Assembly: GCA_035518875.1 (NCBI GenBank) | Contig: DATIXD010000213.1 | Span: forward strand, 1 to 11,878 | Direction of reading: 5' to 3' | From: DATIXD01 sp035518875 | GTDB taxonomy: Bacteria > Pseudomonadota > Gammaproteobacteria > Methylococcales > Methylococcaceae | DNA: 11,878 nt | Part shown: positions 6,520 through 11,878 of the stretch, piece after piece | Position numbering within the stretch: the first letter of the stretch is position 1 | Layout: every line of letters begins with the position of its first letter | Notes under the pieces: generated by a model | What the model was told of the DNA's origin: nothing | The model's database searches: none | The model's input: the letters and a program-made list of their open reading frames with translations, nothing else | Made by a program: the position numbers and the translations under genes

Positions 6520-7851
6520 TCAATTGGAAAGAATCCGCATCAGATTGGAAAAATCTTCCAGAAACTTATTATCGCCTTCTTTGAGTTCCACAACCTTGCG
6601 GCAGGCGTGCAACACCGTCGTGTGGTCCCTGCCGCCGAACAACTGGCCAATCTCCGGAAGGCTGTGGCTGGTCAGCTCCTTGGCGAGGGCCATTGCGATC
6701 TGCCTGGGACGAGTGACCGTTCGAGTTCGCTTGTTCGAGAGCAGATCGGCCACGCGGATCTTGTAGTATTCCGCGACCGTTTTCTGGATATTCTCGACAT
6801 TGATCATCCTATCCTGCAGGGCGATCAAATCGCGCAGCGCCTCTTTGGCGAACTCGAGCGTAATCGGGCGGCCGGTAAAATGGGCGTTGGCGATGACCCG
6901 GCGCAACGCCCCCTCCAGTTCGCGGACATTCGAACGGATGCGCTTGCCGATGAAGAACGCCACTTCCGGCGACAGCTCGACCCCGCCGTGCTGAGCCTTG
7001 CTCATCAAAATGGCGACGCGAGTTTCCAAATCCGGCGGCTCGACCGCGACCGGCAGGCCCCAGCCGAAACGCGACTTCAGCCGCTCCTCCAGCCCTTTGA
7101 TCTCCTTTGGGTAACGGTCGCAAGTCAAGACCACCTGATGCTTGTTTTCAAGCAGGGTATTAAAGGTATGGAAAAACTCTTCCTGCGAGCGCTCCTTGCC
7201 GGCGAAAAACTGGATATCGTCGATCATGAGGGCATCGACGGTACGGTAATATTCCTTGAAGGCATTGATGGCGTTATGCTGCAACGCCTTCACCATATCC
7301 GAGACGAAGCGCTCGGAGTGCAGGTACACGAGGTTGGCGCCGGGGTTGGTTTTCAAAATCTCGTTGCCGATGGCGTGCATCAAGTGGGTCTTGCCCAGTC
7401 CCACGCCACCATAGATGAACAAGGGGTTGTAGGCGCGACCCACATTCTGCGCCACCTGAACGGAAGCCGCCTTGGCTAACTGGTTGGACTTGCCTTCCAC
7501 GAAGTTTTCGAAGGTAAAGGCAACATTGAGGTTGTTCGGCTGGTTCTTCCTGCCGGCCGCCTGCTTCTTCGGCAAAGACTGCTTATTGTCAGAAGGCGTC
7601 GACGCCTGCAGCTTGCTGCCGATCTCGAGCACCACGCTAGGCGCGGGCTGAATCTTTTGATTGGAAACGGCTTCCTCGATCTTGTCGAAGAAGTGCTGCT
7701 TGACCCAGTCCAATACGAAGCGATTCGGCGCCAACAGGCGGAGCTCGGAGCCGTTCTCGACCGCCTGTAGAGGCCTGATCCAGGTGTTGAACTGCTGCGG
7801 CGGCAACTCGCCTTCAAGTTTGCTGATGCACACACTCCACAGCCTACTCAT
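6520..7851 (-). CDS. dnaA: Chromosomal replication initiator protein DnaA
   Basis: DnaA is the AAA+ ATPase that binds DnaA boxes, opens the origin and loads the helicase. The 443-residue product has domain I (about 1-75, FNTWIRPLQA and LAPNRFVLDWVKQHF) and a linker (about 76-107). The AAA+ core has Walker A GGVGLGKTH (148-156), Walker B LMIDDIQF (208-215), the arginine finger Arg261 in LKSRFGWG, and sensor 2 in RELEGAL (Arg310). The C-terminal DNA-binding domain carries the helix-turn-helix signature around RPRQIAMALAKEL and GGRDHTTV (407-413). The length is slightly shorter than E. coli DnaA (467) because the linker is short. The ATG at 7851-7849 aligns with the family N terminus, and AGGA lies about 10 nt upstream. 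The gene leads the minus-strand replication cluster. A DnaA box overlaps its likely promoter, which suggests autoregulation. Confidence 0.98.
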   Translation of the reverse strand: MSRLWSVCISKLEGELPPQQFNTWIRPLQAVENGSELRLLAPNRFVLDWVKQHFFDKIEEAVSNQKIQPAPSVVLEIGSKLQASTPSDNKQSLPKKQAAGRKNQPNNLNVAFTFENFVEGKSNQLAKAASVQVAQNVGRAYNPLFIYGGVGLGKTHLMHAIGNEILKTNPGANLVYLHSERFVSDMVKALQHNAINAFKEYYRTVDALMIDDIQFFAGKERSQEEFFHTFNTLLENKHQVVLTCDRYPKEIKGLEERLKSRFGWGLPVAVEPPDLETRVAILMSKAQHGGVELSPEVAFFIGKRIRSNVRELEGALRRVIANAHFTGRPITLEFAKEALRDLIALQDRMINVENIQKTVAEYYKIRVADLLSNKRTRTVTRPRQIAMALAKELTSHSLPEIGQLFGGRDHTTVLHACRKVVELKEGDNKFLEDFSNLMRILSN

Positions 7852-7945
7852 TGTGTCGGTTCCTGAACTGAGCTGAACATTGAACTGCAGCGAATAAGTG
7901 CGATGGACGTCAAGGCGTGGCTAAGGAGTCCTGAGGGGGGAACAT

Positions 7946-7974
7946 ACTATAACCCAATCCGGACTTATCCACAG
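7946..7974 (-). promoter_or_regulatory. Probable dnaA promoter
   Basis: Read on the minus strand, TATAGT (7951-7946) is a good -10 hexamer, five of six to consensus. At 17-bp spacing the -35 position (7974-7969, CTGTGG) is poor and coincides with the DnaA box. A weak -35 covered by a DnaA box fits a promoter repressed by its own product. The implied dnaA leader is about 90 nt. Confidence 0.5.
7965..7973 (+). promoter_or_regulatory. DnaA box (perfect consensus)
   Basis: TTATCCACA matches the strong DnaA-box consensus at all nine positions. It is the only perfect or near-perfect copy I found in the 202-bp dnaA-rpmH gap. It overlaps the -35 position of the probable dnaA promoter and ends 3 bp before the -35 of the rpmH promoter, so bound DnaA could affect both transcription units. 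Confidence 0.85.
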
Positions 7975-7976
7975 CA

Positions 7977-8006
7977 TTGACATTGCTCGAAGCCATGACT
8001 TAGTAT
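7977..8006 (+). promoter_or_regulatory. Probable rpmH operon promoter
   Basis: A perfect -35 TTGACA (7977-7982) is followed, after an 18-bp spacer, by TAGTAT (8001-8006), four of six to the -10 consensus. Transcription would start near 8013, giving a leader of about 40 nt. A 5-bp inverted repeat GACTT/AAGTC (7997-8001, 8010-8014) brackets the -10. A second, weaker pair, ATGACT (7995-8000) with TATACC (8019-8024), is also possible. Confidence 0.6.
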
Positions 8007-8053
8007 TCGAAGTCTTTGTATACCGCGCACTTTCCAAGACAGGCAGGATCACG

Positions 8054-8188
8054 ATGAAAAGAACCTATCAGCCCAGCAAAATCAAACGCGTCCGTACCCA
8101 CGGCTTTCGCGCCAGAATGAAAACCCGCGGCGGCCGCGCCGTCCTGAGCGCCCGTCGGGCCAAGGGCCGCAAGAAACTCGCCGTATAA
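8054..8188 (+). CDS. rpmH: Large ribosomal subunit protein bL34
   Basis: bL34 is a small, very basic protein of the 50S subunit that binds 23S rRNA. The 44-codon gene starts with MKRTYQPSKIKRVRTHGF and ends KGRKKLAV. This is the whole-length bL34 signature, and the internal MKTRGGRAVLSARR segment is also typical. The Shine-Dalgarno AGGA (8045-8048) lies 5 nt before the ATG. The gene is the first of the plus-strand run, is driven by the TTGACA promoter upstream, and is followed after 7 nt by rnpA, the classic rpmH-rnpA pairing near dnaA. Confidence 0.98.
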   Translation: MKRTYQPSKIKRVRTHGFRARMKTRGGRAVLSARRAKGRKKLAV

Positions 8189-8192
8189 AAAA

Positions 8193-8211
8193 GGTTTGGT
8201 TCCGGCAAACC
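8193..8211 (+). repeat. Hairpin enclosing the rnpA start codon
   Basis: GGTTTG (8193-8198) and CAAACC (8206-8211) form a perfect 6-bp stem around a 7-nt loop. The TTG start of rnpA (8196-8198) and part of the purine-rich AAGG before it lie in the left arm. In mRNA this would hide the start unless ribosomes finishing rpmH open it. The structure is seen in the sequence; the role is inference. Confidence 0.5.
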
Positions 8212-8591
8212 ATGCCTTCCCCCGCACGCATCGACTAGGCAAGGCCGCCGACTTCCAATCTGTCTTCGAGAAGGCGCAAAAGTCTGCGGATGCCTACCTG
8301 ACCGTGCTGGCTCGCCAAAGCGCGATAGGGCATGCACGTCTCGGCCTGGCAATCTCCAAGAAAAACATACCCAACGCGGCTGACAGAAATCGCATCAAAC
8401 GCCTGATCAGGGAAAGTTTCCGCCGGAAGCAGCAGGCTCTGGGGAGCCTCGACATCGTCGTCATGGCGCGAGGTGCAGCGCGGCAGGCGGATCGGAAAAC
8501 TCTGCGAAGCGCTCTCGAAAAGCACTGGGAAATCCTGATAGAACAATGCGATTTGCGCTGGTGCAACTCATCAAGTTCTACCGCTACATGA
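8196..8591 (+). CDS. rnpA: Ribonuclease P protein component
   Basis: RnpA is the basic protein cofactor of RNase P, helping its catalytic RNA bind precursor tRNA for 5' maturation. The 131-residue product has the family N terminus AFPRTHRLGKAADFQSVF, the central GHARLGLAISKKN and the RNR motif RNRIKRLIRESFR (Arg64-Asn65-Arg66 onward). It is a little longer than E. coli RnpA (119), with a serine-rich tail. The start is inferred as TTG at 8196-8198. No ATG or GTG is in frame near the expected N terminus, and MVPANHAFPR lines up with the E. coli MVKLAFPR. Its spacing to the purine-rich AAAAAAGG is only about 1 nt, which is poor. Rare start, bad spacing and an overlapping hairpin all point to low translation coupled to rpmH, which ends 7 nt upstream. 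The 3' end overlaps yidD by 46 bp. Confidence 0.94.
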   Translation: MVPANHAFPRTHRLGKAADFQSVFEKAQKSADAYLTVLARQSAIGHARLGLAISKKNIPNAADRNRIKRLIRESFRRKQQALGSLDIVVMARGAARQADRKTLRSALEKHWEILIEQCDLRWCNSSSSTAT

Positions 8592-8785
8592 TCAGCCCCT
8601 GGCTGGGCCATCATTGTCGCTTTCACCCCACCTGCTCAAGCTATGCCTTGACTGCGCTGGAACGGTTTGGCGCCGTGCGCGGATCGTATCTTGCGATAAA
8701 AAGAATAATGAAATGCCATCCTTGGCATGAGGGTGGCCTCGACCCCGTTCCAGAAAAATTTGGTGGCAAAACATGGATAATCTGA
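8546..8785 (+). CDS. yidD: Membrane protein insertion efficiency factor YidD
   Basis: YidD is a small protein associated with the inner face of the cytoplasmic membrane that assists YidC-dependent insertion. The 79-residue product shows the family pattern: an amphipathic N terminus (LVQLIKFYRYMISPWLG), CRFHPTCSSYA with Cys24 and Cys30, an IKRIMKCHPWHEGGLDPVP segment with Cys57, and a short tail. The ATG lies inside rnpA and the stop lies inside yidC, with overlaps of 46 and 13 bp. That indicates translational coupling in one mRNA, and no good Shine-Dalgarno is needed or seen. Confidence 0.96.
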   Translation: MRFALVQLIKFYRYMISPWLGHHCRFHPTCSSYALTALERFGAVRGSYLAIKRIMKCHPWHEGGLDPVPEKFGGKTWII

Positions 8786-10434
8786 GGTTCGTACTGTTCG
8801 TCTTTTTGGTCTTTCTCAGCTACATGCTTTGGGAGCAATGGCAGGTCGACTACGGCCCCAAACCGGAAATTCCCGCCACAGCTGGCTCGGATCAAAAGGC
8901 CGCCGATGTTCCGCCCGCGACCCAAAGTGGCGAAGTCCCGAGCAAACCCGCTGCCACTGCGCCGATTGCGGAAGCCTTGACGGAAGGCCAGCGCATCAAG
9001 GTCGCCACCGATGTGCTGCGCCTGGAGATCGACACCGTCGGCGGCGATCTCCGCGTGCTCGACCTGCCCGTCTATCCGGTCAATAAAGATCAACCGGATA
9101 AGCCGGTGCGCCTGTTCAACGACCAACCGGCCGAACTGTTCGTCTCCCAGAGCGGCTTCCTGGGCGAGGGCGAATCCGCGCCGACCCATCACAGCGCGTG
9201 GCACGCCGCGGCGGCAGAATACCGGCTGGCGGAAGGTCAGGACGAGCTTCGCGTTCCGCTGACCTGGACCAATGATCAGGGCATCAAAGTCATCAAGACC
9301 TATGTCTTCAAGAAAGGCAGCTACCTGATCGAGATGGAACAACAGGTTTCCAACCAGTCCCATGCGATCTGGAAAGGCCGGCAATATACTCAGTTCCAGC
9401 GCAAGGAGCCGGTGAAGAAAGTCGGCTCCGCCTTTTCCACGTCCTCTGCCGACCGCGCCTACATCGGTGGTGTGCTGTATACGAAAGAGGACAAATACGA
9501 AAAGATTTCCTTCGAGGACATGGAAGAAAAGAACCTCAATCGCAAGGCTCAGGACGCCTGGATTGCCATGATCCAGCACTATTTCATGGCCGCCTGGCTA
9601 CCGCCGGCCGGAGAGGAAGACACCTTTTACACTAAGGCGCTACCGGACCATCATTTCGTGATCGGGGCGGTCGCGCCGGACGCCGAGGTCGCGCCGGGGA
9701 CGGAACAAGTCTTCAAGGCCCGGCTATTCGCGGGCCCCAAGCTGCAACGCGCGCTCGAAAGCATCGCGCCCGGCCTCGAACTGACCGTGGATTACGGCTC
9801 CCTGACCATCATTGCCAAACCCATCTTCTGGCTGCTGGAAAAATTCCATGCCCTGTTCGGCAACTGGGGCTGGGCGATCGTCTTCGTCACCCTCACCATC
9901 AAACTGCTGTTCTTCAAGCTGTCCGAAGCCAGTTACCGTTCAATGGCCAACATGCGCAAGCTTCAGCCCAAGCTCCAGGAACTGAAGGAGCGCCACGGTG
10001 CTGACAAGCAGAAGTTCAACATGGAAATGATGGAGCTGTACCGCAGGGAAAAGGTCAACCCGCTCGGCGGGTGCCTGCCGGTACTGGTTCAGATCCCCGT
10101 GTTCATTTCCCTTTACTGGGTGCTGGTGGAAACGGTGGAGCTGCGGCAAGCGCCGTTCATCTTCTGGCTGAACGACTTGTCGGCGAAAGACCCGTTCTTC
10201 ATCCTGCCGTTGGTCTATGGCGTGTCCATGTTCATCCAGCAAAAGTTGAACCCCGCGCCGACGGATCCGATACAGGCGAAGGTCATGCAGTTCTTCCCGA
10301 TCATGTTCACGGTGTTCTTCGCCTTCTTCCCCTCTGGCCTGGTGCTCTACTGGGTGGTCAATAACGGGCTCTCCATCGTGCAGCAGTGGTACATCACCAA
10401 GCAGATCGAAAAACCCGCGAAAGCGAGGGCGTGA
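8773..10434 (+). CDS. yidC: Membrane protein insertase YidC
   Basis: YidC inserts and folds inner-membrane proteins, alone or with the Sec translocon. The 553-residue product has an N-terminal membrane anchor (about 5-20, FVLFVFLVFLSYML) and a proline/alanine-rich linker (about 30-70). A large periplasmic domain (about 75-340) follows, then the conserved insertase core of five helices from about 345. Core landmarks are WGWAIVFVTLTIKLLFF, SYRSMANMRKLQPKLQ, EKVNPLGGCLPVLVQIPVF, VELRQAPF and FPSGLVLYWVVNN. The positive residue in the hydrophilic groove appears to be Lys377, where E. coli has Arg366. It ends QIEKPAKARA with only a short basic tail. A Shine-Dalgarno-like GGTGG lies about 6 nt before the ATG, which overlaps the yidD end by 13 bp. 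E. coli YidC has 548 residues. Confidence 0.98.
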   Translation: MDNLRFVLFVFLVFLSYMLWEQWQVDYGPKPEIPATAGSDQKAADVPPATQSGEVPSKPAATAPIAEALTEGQRIKVATDVLRLEIDTVGGDLRVLDLPVYPVNKDQPDKPVRLFNDQPAELFVSQSGFLGEGESAPTHHSAWHAAAAEYRLAEGQDELRVPLTWTNDQGIKVIKTYVFKKGSYLIEMEQQVSNQSHAIWKGRQYTQFQRKEPVKKVGSAFSTSSADRAYIGGVLYTKEDKYEKISFEDMEEKNLNRKAQDAWIAMIQHYFMAAWLPPAGEEDTFYTKALPDHHFVIGAVAPDAEVAPGTEQVFKARLFAGPKLQRALESIAPGLELTVDYGSLTIIAKPIFWLLEKFHALFGNWGWAIVFVTLTIKLLFFKLSEASYRSMANMRKLQPKLQELKERHGADKQKFNMEMMELYRREKVNPLGGCLPVLVQIPVFISLYWVLVETVELRQAPFIFWLNDLSAKDPFFILPLVYGVSMFIQQKLNPAPTDPIQAKVMQFFPIMFTVFFAFFPSGLVLYWVVNNGLSIVQQWYITKQIEKPAKARA

Positions 10435-10445
10435 TAGGTCGCTCC

Positions 10446-10505
10446 GGGCGAAGCGAAGCGAGCGCCGCGATTGAAGCGGCCCGGCGAGGCTTTGCCGAGC
10501 GGGCC
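10446..10505. repeat. Nested repeats and GC-rich hairpin between yidC and mnmE
   Basis: Two structures fill the 95-bp gap. At 10448-10462 three pentamers run in tandem (GCGAA, GCGAA, GCGAG). At 10478-10505 a hairpin pairs GGCCC with GGGCC and GC-GA-GGC with GCC-GA-GC around a TTT loop, with one bulged G and tandem G-A mismatches. No T-run follows, so it is not a plain terminator. In addition, GGGCGAAGCG (10446-10455) is the exact reverse complement of CGCTTCGCCC (10535-10544) just inside mnmE, so a longer-range fold could cover the mnmE start. Confidence 0.6.
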
Positions 10506-10529
10506 GATTAAAGGCCCTGGAGTAAGCCC

Positions 10530-11878
10530 ATGAGCGCTTCGCCCAGGGACACCATCGCCGCCATCGCCACACCGCCGGGCAAGGCCGGCATCGGCATCAT
10601 CCGAGTGTCCGGCGAATCAACCCGAAACGTCATCGAAGCGGTTCTGAAAAAGCCGCTGCACCCCCGTCGGGCCGATTTCCTTCCCTTCCATGACAGGGAT
10701 GGCGGCGTTCTGGATTCAGGGCTCGCCCTGTTTTTCCCCGCCCCTAATTCGTTCACCGGCGAAGATGTGCTCGAATTGCACGGCCACGGCAGCCCGCTCA
10801 TTTTGGACATGCTGCTGCGCTGCGTGTTGTCGCTTGGCGTCCGCCTGGCCAGACCGGGAGAATTCTCGGAACGCGCCTTCCTCAACGACAAGATCGATCT
10901 GGCCCAAGCCGAGGCCATCGCCGACCTCATCGAAAGCGCCACCGAACAGGCCGCCCGTTCCGCCCAACGCTCCCTGCAAGGCGAGTTTTCCAAGGTCATC
11001 AACGAATTGGTCGACGCCCTAATCAATCTCCGTCTGTACGTGGAGGCGGCGATCGATTTCGCCGAAGAGGAAATCGACTTCCTCTCCGAAGGGGCCATCG
11101 GCGAAAAGCTACGCGATCTGCTCACCCGCCTGGAACGCACCCAACGCTCGGCGCAACAAGGCTGCCTGCTGCGGGAAGGCATGACCGTGGTCATTGCCGG
11201 CCGGCCCAACGCGGGAAAATCCAGCCTACTGAACCGCCTCGCCGGACGCGAGGCCGCCATCGTCACGGAAGTGGCCGGCACGACCCGAGACACCCTGCGC
11301 GAGTATATACAGATCGATGGGTTGCCCCTGCACATCATCGACACGGCCGGCCTTCGGGAAAGCGAGGACGTGATCGAGAAGGAAGGCATACGGCGGGCGC
11401 GCGAAGCCATGGCCAAGGCCGACTGCATCCTTTTGATGATCGACGACCGCCACCCGGAAGTCGGTGATGAATTGCTCTTAGACCTTCCGAAAAATCTCGC
11501 CGTCACCCGGATTTACAACAAGATCGATCTCACCGGCCGGGGGGCGGGCATCAGCAAAACCGACACGGGAGCGGAAATCCGTGTCTCGGTCAAAACCGGC
11601 GCCGGCCTCGACCTCCTTCGCAGGCATCTCAAGGCAAGCGCGGGCTATGACAGTGAGGCGGACGGCGTCTTCATCGCCCGACGCCGCCATCTCGATGCCC
11701 TAGCACGGGCCCGCGAAGCCATCCTCAGCGGCATCGAACAACTTGAGGGAAGCCGAGCCCCCGAACTTTTGGCCGAGGACCTGCGTCAGGCCCAAAATGC
11801 CCTCTCGGAGATTACCGGAGCCTTCACCACCGAGGATCTGCTCGACCGGGTGTTTTCCAGCTTTTGTATCGGAAAATA
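10530..11878 (+). CDS. mnmE: tRNA modification GTPase MnmE (stop codon cut by window edge)
   Basis: MnmE, with MnmG, makes the 5-carboxymethylaminomethyl group on wobble uridine 34 of several tRNAs, using GTP hydrolysis and a folate carrier. The frame is open from the ATG at 10530 to the window end, 449 codons plus the bases TA. The N-terminal folate-binding domain begins DTIAAIATPPGKAGIGIIRVSG and includes NSFTGEDVLELHGHG. The G domain has G1 GRPNAGKSS (224-232), G2 GTTRD (250-254), G3 DTAGLR (271-276), G4 NKID (330-333) and an SVKTGAG segment (353-359) near G5. The protein ends FCIGK with the catalytic Cys446, the normal MnmE C terminus, so only the last base of the stop codon is missing. 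GGAG (10519-10522) lies 7 nt before the ATG. In many gammaproteobacteria mnmG, rsmG, parA and parB follow nearby. Confidence 0.97.
   Translation, partial: MSASPRDTIAAIATPPGKAGIGIIRVSGESTRNVIEAVLKKPLHPRRADFLPFHDRDGGVLDSGLALFFPAPNSFTGEDVLELHGHGSPLILDMLLRCVLSLGVRLARPGEFSERAFLNDKIDLAQAEAIADLIESATEQAARSAQRSLQGEFSKVINELVDALINLRLYVEAAIDFAEEEIDFLSEGAIGEKLRDLLTRLERTQRSAQQGCLLREGMTVVIAGRPNAGKSSLLNRLAGREAAIVTEVAGTTRDTLREYIQIDGLPLHIIDTAGLRESEDVIEKEGIRRAREAMAKADCILLMIDDRHPEVGDELLLDLPKNLAVTRIYNKIDLTGRGAGISKTDTGAEIRVSVKTGAGLDLLRRHLKASAGYDSEADGVFIARRRHLDALARAREAILSGIEQLEGSRAPELLAEDLRQAQNALSEITGAFTTEDLLDRVFSSFCIGK

Noticed and set aside
6460..7479. Long open frame antisense to dnaA (339 codons)
   Set aside because: It lies wholly opposite a clear dnaA gene, apart from its first codons in the hairpin. 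Its translation resembles no family I know, and G+C-rich genes commonly create long antisense frames.
8641..9579. Long open frame antisense to yidD and yidC (312 codons)
   Set aside because: It is a shadow of two well-supported genes, with no recognisable domain and no plausible ribosome-binding site.
8773..10434. Lys377 in YidC in place of Arg366 of E. coli as a defect
   Set aside because: A positive charge is retained, and I believe lysine is used at this place in other bacterial YidC proteins, so it is ordinary variation.
10508..11506. Long open frame antisense to mnmE (332 codons)
   Set aside because: The serine/arginine-rich low-complexity translation is typical of a reverse-frame shadow. 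mnmE on the other strand carries all its motifs.

Overview
The window is a chromosomal replication-origin-proximal segment of a G+C-rich gammaproteobacterium. The evidence is the order gyrB-recF-dnaN-dnaA on the minus strand, diverging from rpmH-rnpA-yidD-yidC-mnmE on the plus strand. GyrB carries the large insert inside its C-terminal half that is typical of proteobacterial enzymes. DnaN is exactly 366 residues and YidC has a large periplasmic domain, as in Escherichia and Pseudomonas. I cannot assign a genus from sequence alone. A Methylococcales- or Pseudomonas-like relative is only an impression.

Layout from left to right. (1) Positions 1-605 hold msrA on the minus strand, whose 3' end is cut off by the window. 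(2) Divergent from it across a 115-bp AT-rich gap is hslO (Hsp33, 721-1590). (3) After a 175-bp convergent gap comes the replication/repair cluster on the minus strand, in transcription order dnaA (7851-6520), dnaN (6431-5331), recF (5284-4196) and gyrB (about 4186-1766). (4) A 202-bp divergent gap (7852-8053) carries one perfect DnaA box between two back-to-back promoters. (5) On the plus strand the compact run rpmH, rnpA, yidD, yidC is followed by mnmE, which is complete except for the last base of its stop codon.

How the genes work together. The left-going cluster supplies the initiator, the sliding clamp, a gap-repair loader and a gyrase subunit. The right-going cluster makes ribosomal protein L34, the RNase P protein, two membrane-protein insertion factors and a tRNA-wobble GTPase. 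msrA and hslO form a separate pair that deals with oxidised proteins.

The gene content is ordinary. The best extra signals are non-coding or embedded. Three near-identical 16-bp palindromes match the chromosomal ParB-binding site parS; one overlaps the gyrB stop codon and two lie inside recF. A long near-perfect hairpin fills the dnaA-dnaN gap. The rnpA TTG start sits inside a small hairpin. Nested repeats lie between yidC and mnmE. I found no RNA genes, CRISPR arrays, insertion sequences, phage genes or unknown accessory system.
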